Source of the DNA: Paraburkholderia sartisoli
GTDB taxonomy: Bacteria > Pseudomonadota > Gammaproteobacteria > Burkholderiales > Burkholderiaceae
Direction of reading: 5' to 3'
Assembly (NCBI RefSeq): GCF_900107685.1
Contig: NZ_FNRQ01000008.1
Span: forward strand, 62,001-126,000
Length of the DNA: 64,000 nucleotides
Shown here piece by piece: positions 18,770 to 26,988 of this stretch. Position 1 is the stretch's first letter, and every line of letters begins with the position of its first letter. The notes beneath the pieces were generated by a model. It had not been told where the DNA came from, did not search any database, and was given only the letters and a program-made list of their open reading frames with translations. The translations under genes were made by a program, and so were the position numbers.

Positions 18770-18785
18770 GTTCCTTATATGGAAC
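18770..18785. promoter_or_regulatory. Operator-like inverted repeat GTTCC-N6-GGAAC
   Basis: A perfect 5+6+5 palindrome lies just downstream of the predicted start site, a repressor position. IclR proteins bind short palindromes of about this size, and two IclR genes flank or lie inside the operon, so an IclR operator is the simplest reading. The assignment is inferred. Confidence 0.55.
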
Positions 18786-18811
18786 ACAAGTGCTTCAGGA
18801 GAAGGGGCGAA

Positions 18812-19126
18812 ATGGCTGAAGAATGGCGTTGCGCCGGACATGCCGGCGATCTGTCCAACGACGCGCCGCTCGAGTACAAGCTCGACGGCACGGAGATCGG
18901 CATCTACAAGGTGGGCGACGCGCTGTATGCGCTCGAAAACGTCTGCCCTCATGCATACGCGTTGCTGACGCAGGGCTTTGTCGACGGCGACACCGTCGAA
19001 TGTCCGCTGCACGAAGCCGTGTTCCATATCCCGACTGGCAAGTGTCTGAAAGAGCCCGGCGGCCGCGATCTGAAGATGTACGCGGTGCGCCTTGCCGGTC
19101 AAGAAATCCAGATCAAGGTGGAATGA
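18812..19126 (+). CDS. Rieske [2Fe-2S] ferredoxin of a ring-hydroxylating oxygenase
   Basis: Small soluble electron carrier (104 residues) that passes electrons from a flavoprotein reductase to a terminal oxygenase. The Rieske ligands are NVCPHAY (about residues 44-50) and ECPLHEAVF (about residues 63-71). Length and fold match BphF/NdoA-type ferredoxins. AGGAG lies 10 bases before the ATG. It is the first gene of a long plus-strand unit; its partners are the oxygenase at 19489 and the reductase at 29464. A one-base gap separates it from the next gene. Confidence 0.93.
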   Translation: MAEEWRCAGHAGDLSNDAPLEYKLDGTEIGIYKVGDALYALENVCPHAYALLTQGFVDGDTVECPLHEAVFHIPTGKCLKEPGGRDLKMYAVRLAGQEIQIKVE

Positions 19127-19127
19127 C

Positions 19128-19439
19128 ATGAAAGAAGCGACCGTGAACTTCAATCCGCATCTGAAGCCGTGGCTCGCGCCGCAGCCGAACAACGTCGCGG
19201 GCAAGGGCGTCATCGAGAAGCCGGGCGAGAACGAAAACTTCATCTGGCAGACCCGCAAGGCCGAGCCGACGCAATACGAAAACGACTTCGGCGATGCGCT
19301 CGAAACCGTGTTCGAAGCCGGCGCGGTGGAACTCGATGAAGTCGTCGAAGGCTTGAACCGCATCGGGTTCCGGACGCCGGAAGGCAGCCCGTGGAACGCC
19401 GAACGCCTCGCCGCCGAATTCCGTCTGCTCGCCGAATAA
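19128..19439 (+). CDS. Small protein with recombinase-like helix-turn-helix C-terminus
   Basis: A 103-residue protein between ferredoxin and oxygenase. The N-terminal half is Pro/Asn-rich and extended (FNPHLKPWLAPQPNN). The C-terminal half (about residues 62-103: VVEGLNRIGFRTPEGSPWNA) resembles the helix-turn-helix found after the catalytic domain of large serine recombinases (LN..G..T..G..W), but no recombinase domain is present. It starts one base after the ferredoxin stop, so it is probably translationally coupled. It could be a small regulator or an oxygenase accessory protein. I cannot tell which, and know of no demonstrated function. Confidence 0.75.
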   Translation: MKEATVNFNPHLKPWLAPQPNNVAGKGVIEKPGENENFIWQTRKAEPTQYENDFGDALETVFEAGAVELDEVVEGLNRIGFRTPEGSPWNAERLAAEFRLLAE

Positions 19440-19488
19440 GCGGCCCGCCCGAACCCGCCTCACAGAACACGTATCCCGGAGTGTTTCC

Positions 19489-20580
19489 ATGACGTCCTCC
19501 ACGACAAACAACACCGCAACCGACGACATCCAGTCGTACCTGGACCGCGGCCTGCGCAACTACTGGTATCCCGTCGCGCCGAGCTGGCAGGTCAGCAACG
19601 CGCCGGTCGGCATCACGCGGCTTGGCGACCAGATCGTGCTGTGGCGCGATCAGGAAGGCCACGTCCACGCACTCGAAGACCGCTGCCCGCACCGCGGCGC
19701 GCGTCTGTCGCTCGGCTGGAATCTCGGCGGCAGCGTCGCGTGCTGGTATCACGGCATCGAGATCGACGGCGGCGGCACGGTGACGAAAGTGCCGGCCGTG
19801 TCGGCCTGTCCGCTCGAAGGAACGAAGTGTGTGAAGTCGTATCCCGTCGAAGAACATGCGGGCGCGATCTTCCTGTGGTTCGGCGACGATGCGCACCAGC
19901 AACCGGCGCCGCTCGTGCTGCCGGACGAACTGGTCGGCGACGAATACGCGAGCTTCCTGTGCATGTCGAACTGGAAGTGCAACTATCAGTACGCGATCGA
20001 CAACGTGATGGACCCGATGCACGGTGCGTATCTGCACGCGACGTCGCACTCGATGGCCGAAGGCGACAAGCAGGCCGACATGCGCGTGCGCAAGACCGAA
20101 ACCGGCCTGATGTTCGAAAAGGTCGGCCAGCGCGACGTGAACTTCGACTGGGTCGAACTCGGCGAGACCGGCTGCCTGTGGATGCGCCTCGCGATTCCGT
20201 ACAGGAAGAAGTTCGGCCCCGGCGGCAACTTCGGGATCATCGGCTTCGCTGTGCCCGTCGACGCGGACAACTGCCAGGTTTACTTCTGGCGCACCCGCAA
20301 GGTGTCGGGCTGGCAGCGCGACGCGTGGCGCTTCATGTATCGCAACCGCCTTGAAGGCCTGCACTGGGCCGTGCTCGAACAGGACCGCTATGTGCTCGAA
20401 AGCATGGCGCCGCACGCACGCGACCACGAATTCCTCTATCAGCACGACGTCGGCATGACGCGTGTGCGCCGGATGTTGCGCCAGCGCGCCCAGCAGCATT
20501 TCGCCGACCTCGACGCGCATCGGGCACACGCCGCGAGCGCCGCGGCGGAAGTCAGCCACGCGGGCCACAGCCATGCATGA
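19489..20580 (+). CDS. Rieske non-haem iron oxygenase, alpha subunit
   Basis: Terminal oxygenase that hydroxylates or demethylates an aromatic-type substrate. The 363-residue protein has an N-terminal Rieske domain with DRCPHRGARLS (about residues 64-74) and ACWYHGIEID (about residues 84-93). The mononuclear iron site is DNVMDPMHGAYLHATSH (about residues 167-183, D-x2-H-x4-H), with a later VLEQDRYVLESM supplying the third carboxylate. There is no beta-subunit gene, so it belongs to the alpha-only, phthalate/vanillate-like group. It ends inside the next gene with an 8-base overlap. Confidence 0.92.
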   Translation: MTSSTTNNTATDDIQSYLDRGLRNYWYPVAPSWQVSNAPVGITRLGDQIVLWRDQEGHVHALEDRCPHRGARLSLGWNLGGSVACWYHGIEIDGGGTVTKVPAVSACPLEGTKCVKSYPVEEHAGAIFLWFGDDAHQQPAPLVLPDELVGDEYASFLCMSNWKCNYQYAIDNVMDPMHGAYLHATSHSMAEGDKQADMRVRKTETGLMFEKVGQRDVNFDWVELGETGCLWMRLAIPYRKKFGPGGNFGIIGFAVPVDADNCQVYFWRTRKVSGWQRDAWRFMYRNRLEGLHWAVLEQDRYVLESMAPHARDHEFLYQHDVGMTRVRRMLRQRAQQHFADLDAHRAHAASAAAEVSHAGHSHA

Positions 20581-21334
20581 CGCCGCCACCCTGACCGGCC
20601 GGCGCGTGCTCGTCACGGGCGGCGCGCGCGGACTCGGCGCGGCGTTCGTCGGCGCGCTGGCGCAGGCAGGCGCGAGCGTCGTGTTCGGCGACCTGCTGCA
20701 CGACGAAGGCCAGGCGCTCGCCGCCTCGCTGGGCAAAGAGGGGCACGCGGTGTCGTACCTGCCACTCGACCTCGCGCAGCCGGACAGCATCGCGCGCTTC
20801 GTCGCCGACGCCGCGAAGCGGCTTGGCGGCATCGACGGCCTCATCAACAACGCGGCGATCACGAATTCCGGCGGCAAGCTCGCCACCGAACTGATCACGG
20901 AAACGTGGGACGCGGTGATGAACGTGAACGTGCGCGGCACGTGGCTCGCGTGTACGGCGGCGCTGCCGCATCTGCGCAGCTCGGGCCGTGGCGCGATCGT
21001 CAACATCGCGTCGGATACCGCGCTGTGGGGCGCGCCGAAGCTGCTTGCGTACGTGGCGAGCAAGGGCGCGGTGATCTCGATGACGCATTCGCTCGCGCGT
21101 GAATTCGGCGTGGACGGCATCACCGTCAACGCCATCGCGCCGGGCCTCACTGAAGTCGAAGCGACGGCGTATGTACCCGCCGCGCGTCACGCGTATTACC
21201 GCGAGGGACGCGCGTTGACCCGCGCGCAGGTTCCCGAAGATGTGACAGGCCCGGTCCTGTTTTTGTTGTCCGACGCCGCGCGCTTCGTGACCGGACAGTT
21301 GCTGCCGGTCAACGGCGGCTTCGTGATGAATTGA
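20573..21334 (+). CDS. Short-chain dehydrogenase/reductase (classical SDR)
   Basis: NAD(P)-dependent oxidoreductase of 253 residues. The nucleotide loop is VTGGARGLGAAF (about residues 14-25), the structural motif is INNAA, and the catalytic residues are in NIASDTALWG and LLAYVASKGAV (YxxxK intact). The ATG lies 8 bases inside the oxygenase gene, a tight coupling that suggests the two act in sequence. A cis-dihydrodiol or hydroxylated-product dehydrogenase role would fit. Confidence 0.9.
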   Translation: MHDAATLTGRRVLVTGGARGLGAAFVGALAQAGASVVFGDLLHDEGQALAASLGKEGHAVSYLPLDLAQPDSIARFVADAAKRLGGIDGLINNAAITNSGGKLATELITETWDAVMNVNVRGTWLACTAALPHLRSSGRGAIVNIASDTALWGAPKLLAYVASKGAVISMTHSLAREFGVDGITVNAIAPGLTEVEATAYVPAARHAYYREGRALTRAQVPEDVTGPVLFLLSDAARFVTGQLLPVNGGFVMN

Positions 21335-21360
21335 CCATGTCGAACAGAAAGGAGAAATCG

Positions 21361-21888
21361 ATGGCTGATGCAGATATCGAACGCAAGTCGTGGGATCAAC
21401 CCGCGGAGGCGAGCTTCGCGCAGTGGATGGAAAGCCGCGTCGCGCGGCTCGAGACGCGCCGCTATGACTGGGACGCGCTGAAGTTCCAGGCCGACTACGA
21501 TCCGAAGTATCGCCGCGCGCAGATGCGCTACGTCGGCACGGGCGGCACGGGCGTCGCGAAAGACGTCAACACGGTGCCGGCCGGCAGCTTCACGTTTTCG
21601 ACAATGGTGATTCCGGCCGGCAACATCGGTCCGAGCCACATCCATATGGACGTCGAGGAAATCTTCTTCGTGCTGCGAGGAAAGATGAAAGTGATCTGCG
21701 AGAAGGACGGCGAAACGTGGGAATCGGTGATCGGCGAACGCGATCTGATTTCGGTGCCGCCGGGCGTGTATCGCACCGAGGTGAACATCGGCGAGGAAGA
21801 CGCGCTGATGTGCGTGATGCTCGGCGCGGCAAAACCCATCACGCCGACGTATCCGCCCGATTCGCCGCTCGCGAAGCTCAAGCGCTAA
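21361..21888 (+). CDS. Cupin-domain protein
   Basis: A 175-residue single-domain cupin. The first cupin motif, IGPSHIHMDVEEIFFVLRG (about residues 86-104), supplies two His and one Glu for metal binding. The second motif, around LISVPPGVYRTEVN, has tyrosine where the fourth ligand histidine usually sits. An AGGAG ribosome site precedes the chosen ATG at 21361; an earlier ATG at 21331 would add ten residues. It lies inside the catabolic unit. A dioxygenase or isomerase role on a pathway intermediate is possible but unproven. Confidence 0.82.
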   Translation: MADADIERKSWDQPAEASFAQWMESRVARLETRRYDWDALKFQADYDPKYRRAQMRYVGTGGTGVAKDVNTVPAGSFTFSTMVIPAGNIGPSHIHMDVEEIFFVLRGKMKVICEKDGETWESVIGERDLISVPPGVYRTEVNIGEEDALMCVMLGAAKPITPTYPPDSPLAKLKR

Positions 21889-21918
21889 GCCTTTTATCCC
21901 CTGTCCGCGATCGAAGTC

Positions 21919-22821
21919 ATGTCACACGCCACCACCGCCACCGCTCACGCTGCCCTGCCGCTCGAAACGCGCGTCGCGCGCTTTCCCGCGAAGCAGGTCG
22001 CCGTCGCGCCACAGCATATCGTGAGTTATCGCGAAGCTGACAGTGCGCACAGCGTCGCGTTGCCGCTCGTGCTGCTGCATGGCATCGGTTCAGGCGCGGC
22101 TTCATGGGTGCAGCAGTTCGAAGCGCTGGGCGCGACACGCCGCGTGCTCGCGTGGGACGCGCCGGGTTATGGCGAGTCCACGCCGGTTGCGGCGGCGTCG
22201 CCGGTCGCGTCGGACTATGCGAGCGTATTGAAGGCATGGCTCGACGCGCTCGGCGTCGCGCGCTGCGTGCTGGTCGGGCATTCGCTCGGCGCCATCGTCG
22301 CGGGCGCGTTTGCCGCGGCGAATCCGGCGCGCGTCGCGGGTCTGCTGCTGGTTTCGCCGGCTGGCGGATACGGCGCGGCTGAGCCGGACGTGCGGACGTC
22401 GAAGCGCGATGCGCGTCTCGCGATGCTCGCCGGGCTCGGCCCGGCCGGACTCGCCGAAACGCGCAGCGCGAACATGCTCTCCCCGCACGCTGACGAAGCC
22501 GCTCGCGACTGGGTGCGCTGGAACATGTCGCGCATCGTGCCGCACGGCTACGCGCAGGCGACGCATCTGCTCGCCAACGCCGATCTTGCCGCCGATCTCA
22601 CCACGTTCACCGGACGCGTGGCGGTTGCAGTGGGCGCGGAAGACGGCATCACGTTGCCCACCGCGTGCGCGCGCCTCGCGCGGATCGCGCGGGCGTCGTT
22701 CCAGACCGTGCCGCGCGCCGGACACGCCGGCTATATCGAAGCGCCCACGGCATACAACACGATCCTCGACACGTTCTGCCGTGCGAGCGATGCATCCGCT
22801 GGCAACCGGAGCTTTGAATGA
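21919..22821 (+). CDS. Alpha/beta hydrolase
   Basis: Serine hydrolase fold protein of 300 residues. The oxyanion segment is LLHGIGSGAASW (about residues 53-64), the nucleophile elbow is VGHSLGAIVAG (Ser near residue 118), and the catalytic histidine is in PRAGHAGYIEAP (about residue 273). In meta-cleavage pathways such enzymes split the ring-fission product by C-C hydrolysis. The extradiol dioxygenase gene at 28505 makes that role plausible here, though ester hydrolysis cannot be excluded. Its stop overlaps the start of the next gene (ATGA). Confidence 0.88.
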   Translation: MSHATTATAHAALPLETRVARFPAKQVAVAPQHIVSYREADSAHSVALPLVLLHGIGSGAASWVQQFEALGATRRVLAWDAPGYGESTPVAAASPVASDYASVLKAWLDALGVARCVLVGHSLGAIVAGAFAAANPARVAGLLLVSPAGGYGAAEPDVRTSKRDARLAMLAGLGPAGLAETRSANMLSPHADEAARDWVRWNMSRIVPHGYAQATHLLANADLAADLTTFTGRVAVAVGAEDGITLPTACARLARIARASFQTVPRAGHAGYIEAPTAYNTILDTFCRASDASAGNRSFE

Positions 22822-23678
22822 CCCCCGACATTTCCGATCCGGGCCGCGCAACAGACGAAGACCGCAGCGACACGAGCTATCGCGTGCCGGGTCTCGAACG
22901 CGGCCTGCGGATCCTCGCTGAATTTTCGCCGCGCGAGCCGGTGCTCGGCGCGCCCGAGCTGTCGAAGCGGCTCGGCATTCCACGCACCACGGTGTTTCGT
23001 CTGTTGCAGACGCTCGAATCGCTTGGTTTTCTCGAACGCGCCGATCGCGACCGCAACTATCGTCTGGGCGTCGCGGTGCTGCGCCTCGGCTTCGAATATC
23101 TGAGCTCGCTCGAACTGACGGACCTCGGCCTGCCGATCATCGAGGCGCTGCGCAACGCAACGGGTCTCACGAGCCACATCGTGATTCGCGACGGGCGCGA
23201 CGTCGTGTTCGTCGCGAAGGCGCAAAGCCACGCGCCGATTTTCAGCTCGGTGACCGTGAACGTCGGCACGCGTCTGCCGGCGCACGCGACGACGCACGGC
23301 CAGGTCCTGATGGGCGACTTCACGCTCGACGATCTGCGCGCGCTGTATCCCGAGCCGCAGCTCGAACGCTATACGCCGCAAACGCCCGACACCGTCGAGG
23401 CGCTCTACGAACGCATCCGCGACGATGCGAATCGTGGTTTCGCGATCAGCGAGTCGTCGTTCGAGCGCGGTATTTCCGTGGTGTCCGCGCCGGTGCGCAA
23501 CGACACCGGCCGCATCGTCGCGGTGATCACGACGACGATCCCGCGTCACGAGATCGACTCGACCCTGCTCGACAGCGGCCTCATCGACAAGGTCCGCCAC
23601 GCGGCGGACGAACTCTCGCAGCGGCTCAACTACCGGCCGCCGTCACGAAACCAGTACATGAAGGCATTGGGGATCTGA
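22818..23678 (+). CDS. IclR family transcriptional regulator (copy 2)
   Basis: A 286-residue regulator with winged HTH (about residues 20-85: GLRILAEFSPREPVLGAPEL, then LGIPRTTVFRLLQTLESLGF) and a C-terminal effector domain (RDGRDVVFVAKAQSHAPIFS, SESSFERGISVVSAPVRND). It is embedded in the operon with a 4-base overlap upstream (ATGA) and a 1-base overlap downstream (TGATG), so its level follows operon transcription. It is closely similar along its length to the IclR protein at 16293-17270, which suggests gene duplication within one regulon. Confidence 0.92.
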   Translation: MTPDISDPGRATDEDRSDTSYRVPGLERGLRILAEFSPREPVLGAPELSKRLGIPRTTVFRLLQTLESLGFLERADRDRNYRLGVAVLRLGFEYLSSLELTDLGLPIIEALRNATGLTSHIVIRDGRDVVFVAKAQSHAPIFSSVTVNVGTRLPAHATTHGQVLMGDFTLDDLRALYPEPQLERYTPQTPDTVEALYERIRDDANRGFAISESSFERGISVVSAPVRNDTGRIVAVITTTIPRHEIDSTLLDSGLIDKVRHAADELSQRLNYRPPSRNQYMKALGI

Positions 23679-24493
23679 TGATTCAAATCGACTTGACCGG
23701 TCAGGTCGCGGTCGTGACGGGCGGTTCGTCCGGCATCGGCCTCGCCGCAGCCGAACTCTTTCTGAACGCGGGCGCGTCGGTCGCGATCTGCGGGCGCGAC
23801 AGCGAACGTCTCGCGCGTGCCGAAGCCGCGTTGCGCGAACGCCATCCGCAGGCGCCACTGCTCGCGGCACGCTGCGACGTGCTGAACGCCGCCGACGTCG
23901 ACGCGTTCGCGCAGCAGGTGCAAACACGGTTTGGCCGCGCGGACATGCTGGTGAACAACGCGGGCCAGGGCCGCGTGTCGACCTTCGCCGACACCACCGA
24001 CGAAGCGTGGCGCGAGGAACTCGACCTGAAGTACTTCAGCATCATCCGCCCGACGCGCGCGTTCCTGCCGATGCTGCGCGATGCGGCAGGTTCGGCCGGT
24101 TCAGGCAACGCGTCGATCGTCTGCGTGAATTCGCTGCTCGCGTTGCAGCCGGAGCCGCACATGGTCGCGACCTCGTCGGCGCGGGCCGGCGTGCAGAACC
24201 TGATCAGGTCGCTCGCCGTTGAACTCGCGCCGCAGCGCATCCGCGTGAACTCGATCCTGATCGGCATCGTCGAGTCCGGGCAATGGCGGCGCCGTTTCGA
24301 AACACAGGCGCAGCCGGGCCAAAGCTGGGAAGACTGGACCGGCGAACTCGCGCGCAAGAAAAACATTCCGCTTGGCCGCTTCGGTCGTCCCGAGGAAGCG
24401 GCGCAGGCACTCTTTTATCTGGCCACGAATCTGTCGTCCTACACGACCGGCAGTCATATCGATGTTTCTGGAGGCAATGCACGACATGTCTAA
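23678..24493 (+). CDS. SDR-fold oxidoreductase lacking the usual YxxxK pair
   Basis: A 271-residue SDR with a normal cofactor loop, VTGGSSGIGLAAAE (about residues 13-26), and NNAGQGRVSTF. At the catalytic position the sequence reads EPHMVATSSARAGVQNL (about residues 158-174), so neither the Tyr nor the Lys of YxxxK is in place. The C-terminal region ILIGIVESGQWRRRF and SSYTTGSHIDVSGG is otherwise SDR-like. It may use a variant mechanism or act as a non-redox member (dehydratase, isomerase or binding protein). It overlaps both neighbours (1 and 8 bases). Confidence 0.85.
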   Translation: MIQIDLTGQVAVVTGGSSGIGLAAAELFLNAGASVAICGRDSERLARAEAALRERHPQAPLLAARCDVLNAADVDAFAQQVQTRFGRADMLVNNAGQGRVSTFADTTDEAWREELDLKYFSIIRPTRAFLPMLRDAAGSAGSGNASIVCVNSLLALQPEPHMVATSSARAGVQNLIRSLAVELAPQRIRVNSILIGIVESGQWRRRFETQAQPGQSWEDWTGELARKKNIPLGRFGRPEEAAQALFYLATNLSSYTTGSHIDVSGGNARHV

Positions 24494-26144
24494 CACCACC
24501 ACCGTCGGCGAGCTGATTGCCGCCTTTCTCGAACAATGCGGCGTGCGTACGGCGTTCGGCGTGATTTCGATTCACAACATGCCGATCCTCGACGCGATCG
24601 GCCGGCGCGGCAACATCCGCTACGTCGGCGCACGCGGCGAAGCGGGCTCGGTGAACATGGCCGATGGCCTCGCCCGCGTGTCGGGCGGCCTCGGCGTCGC
24701 GTTCACCAGCACCGGGACGGCAGCGGGCAACGCCGCCGGCGCCATGGTCGAAGCATTGACCGCCGGCACCGCGCTCCTGCACATCACGGGCCAGATCGAA
24801 ACCGAATACCTCGATCAGGATCTCGCGTACATCCACGAAGCGCCGGACCAGCTGGCCATGCTGTCGTCGATCTCGAAGGCGGCGTTCCGCGTGCGCTCGG
24901 TCGACACCGCGCTGCCGACCATCCGCGAAGCGGTGCGCGTCGCGCAGACGGCGCCGAGCGGCCCGGTCAGCGTCGAAATTCCGATCGACATCCAGGCGGC
25001 CGAAATCGAATGGCCGGCGGATATGGCCGGCCCGCACATCACGACGCTCACGCACGACGCAGCACGCGTCGAGAAGCTCGCCGAAGCACTCGTGAGCGCA
25101 AGGCGCCCGCTGCTGTGGCTCGGCGGTGGCACGCGTCACGCGCGCGCCGCCGTCGAGCGTCTCGTCGCGCTCGGCTTTGGCGTGGTGACGAGCGTGCAGG
25201 GTCGCGGCGTGCTGCCGGAAGATCATCCGGCGACGCTCGGTGCGTACAACGTGCATCCCGCCGTCGAAAGTTTCTACAAGACGTGTGACGCGCTGGTGGT
25301 GGTCGGTTCGCGCCTGCGCGGCAACGAGACGCTGAAGTACAAGCTGGCGTTGCCGCAGCCGCTGTATCGCATCGACGCCGACGCGCTGGCCGACAACCGC
25401 GGCTATCGCAACGATCTCTTTATCCACGGCGACGCCGCCGCCGTACTCGACGCGCTCGCCACGCGCCTCGAAGGCAGGCTGAAGGTGGACGCCACGTTCG
25501 CCGTCGATCTGGCCGCCGCACGCGAGACCGCCGTCGCGGAAACGGCGAAGGGTCTCGGGCCGTACCGCAAGCTCGTCGAATCGCTGCAACGTTTCGTGGG
25601 CCGCGACTACAACTGGGTCCGCGACGTGACGATCTCGAACAGCACATGGGGCAACCGCATGCTGAAGATCTTCACGCCGCGCGCGGGCGTCCATGCGCTG
25701 GGTGGCGGCATCGGCCAGGGCATGCAGATGGCGATCGGCGCGGCGCTGGCCGGATCGGCGTCGAAGACGGTGTGTCTCGTCGGCGACGGCGGCCTGATGG
25801 TCAACGTCGGCGAACTCGCGACGGCCGTGCAGGAAAACGCCAACGTGATGATCGTGCTGATGAACGACCAGTGCTATGGCGTGATCCGCAACATCCAGGA
25901 CGCGCAGTACGGCGGCCGCCGCTACTACGTCGATCTGCACCAGCCGGATTTCTCGCAGTTCTGCGCGAGCCTCGGCCTCACGCACTACCGCCTGTCGTCG
26001 CTGGATCAGGCCGACGACATCATCCGCGAAGGTCTCGCGAAGGTCGGCCCCGTGCTCGTCGAAGTGGACATGCAGGCAGTCGGCAGCTTCGCGACCGCGT
26101 TTGCCGGGCCGCCCGTCAAGAAAGAGGAGCCGCAACATGCGTGA
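24486..26144 (+). CDS. Thiamine diphosphate-dependent enzyme (acetolactate synthase/decarboxylase family)
   Basis: ThDP enzyme of 552 residues with the three-domain pyruvate-oxidase/decarboxylase layout. The activating glutamate is in GARGEAGSVNMADG (about residues 46-59). The ThDP/Mg motif is VGDGGLMVN ending in LMNDQCYGV (about residues 431-463). I place the start at 24486, 11 bases after GGAGG; an ATG at 24477 is too close to that site. The sequence does not distinguish a 2-oxo acid decarboxylase from a carboligase. The 8-base overlaps with the genes before and after, and the aldehyde dehydrogenase two genes later, favour decarboxylation to an aldehyde. Confidence 0.85.
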   Translation: MSNTTTVGELIAAFLEQCGVRTAFGVISIHNMPILDAIGRRGNIRYVGARGEAGSVNMADGLARVSGGLGVAFTSTGTAAGNAAGAMVEALTAGTALLHITGQIETEYLDQDLAYIHEAPDQLAMLSSISKAAFRVRSVDTALPTIREAVRVAQTAPSGPVSVEIPIDIQAAEIEWPADMAGPHITTLTHDAARVEKLAEALVSARRPLLWLGGGTRHARAAVERLVALGFGVVTSVQGRGVLPEDHPATLGAYNVHPAVESFYKTCDALVVVGSRLRGNETLKYKLALPQPLYRIDADALADNRGYRNDLFIHGDAAAVLDALATRLEGRLKVDATFAVDLAAARETAVAETAKGLGPYRKLVESLQRFVGRDYNWVRDVTISNSTWGNRMLKIFTPRAGVHALGGGIGQGMQMAIGAALAGSASKTVCLVGDGGLMVNVGELATAVQENANVMIVLMNDQCYGVIRNIQDAQYGGRRYYVDLHQPDFSQFCASLGLTHYRLSSLDQADDIIREGLAKVGPVLVEVDMQAVGSFATAFAGPPVKKEEPQHA

Positions 26145-26955
26145 CGGATTCCATGCACCCATCGACGTCGCGATGATCGGCTTCGGCGCGATCGGGCAGA
26201 CGGTGTATCGCGCGGTCGCCGCCGATCCGCTGGTTCACGTCTCCCACGTGATCGTGCCGGAGCGTTACGCGGCGTCGGTGCGCGAGGCGGTGGGCGCGTC
26301 GGTCGATGTCGTTTCGTCGGTCGAAGCGTTGTCGAGCCGCCCGCAGTTCGCGCTCGAATGCGCCGGTCACGAAGCGCTCGTCGATCACGTCGTGCCGCTG
26401 CTGAAGGCCGGCACTGACTGCGCGGTCGCATCGATCGGCGCGCTATCGGACGTCATGCTGCTCGAACTGCTGTCGGCCGCGGCCGATCAGGGCGACGCGA
26501 CGATGACGCTGCTGTCGGGCGCGATCGGCGGCATCGACGCGCTGGCGGCGGCGAAGCTCGGCGGCCTCGACGAGGTGCTGTACACGGGCCGCAAGCCGCC
26601 GGTCGGCTGGCGCGGCACGCCCGCCGAGGAACTGTGCGACCTGGATTCGCTTGGCGAGGAACGCGTGATCTTCGAAGGCAGCGCGCGCGAAGCGGCACGG
26701 CTCTATCCGAAGAACGCGAACGTCGCGGCGACGATCGCGCTCGCGGGCCTCGGCCTCGACCAGACCACCGTGCGCCTGATCGCCGATCCGGCGGTGACGC
26801 GCAACGTGCATCGCATCGTCGCGCGCGGCGCGTTCGGCGAGATGTCGCTGGAAATGTGCGGCAAGCCGTTGCCCGACAACCCCAAGACTTCGGCGCTCAC
26901 CGCCTATAGCGCGATCCGCGCACTGCGCAACCGTGCCGCGCGTTGCGTGATCTGA
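26137..26955 (+). CDS. Aspartate dehydrogenase family protein (NadX-like)
   Basis: A 272-residue NAD(P)-dependent amino acid dehydrogenase of the L-aspartate dehydrogenase family. The Rossmann loop is MIGFGAIGQTVYRAV (about residues 13-27). SGAIGGIDALAAAKLGGL (about residues 127-144) and YPKNANVAATIALAGLGLD (about residues 191-209) are family hallmarks. The ATG overlaps the ThDP gene by 8 bases, so the two proteins are made together. NadX normally feeds NAD synthesis with NadA and NadC, but neither is here. A catabolic deamination step is therefore more likely. The true substrate may not be aspartate. Confidence 0.82.
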   Translation: MRDGFHAPIDVAMIGFGAIGQTVYRAVAADPLVHVSHVIVPERYAASVREAVGASVDVVSSVEALSSRPQFALECAGHEALVDHVVPLLKAGTDCAVASIGALSDVMLLELLSAAADQGDATMTLLSGAIGGIDALAAAKLGGLDEVLYTGRKPPVGWRGTPAEELCDLDSLGEERVIFEGSAREAARLYPKNANVAATIALAGLGLDQTTVRLIADPAVTRNVHRIVARGAFGEMSLEMCGKPLPDNPKTSALTAYSAIRALRNRAARCVI

Positions 26956-26988
26956 GCACTTGAGCTTCTGCAAAGACGGACTTCTGAC

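Noticed and set aside
24204..26162. Long minus-strand open frame opposite the ThDP enzyme
   Set aside because: The plus strand carries ThDP motifs and overlapping operon structure; the antisense product has no family features.
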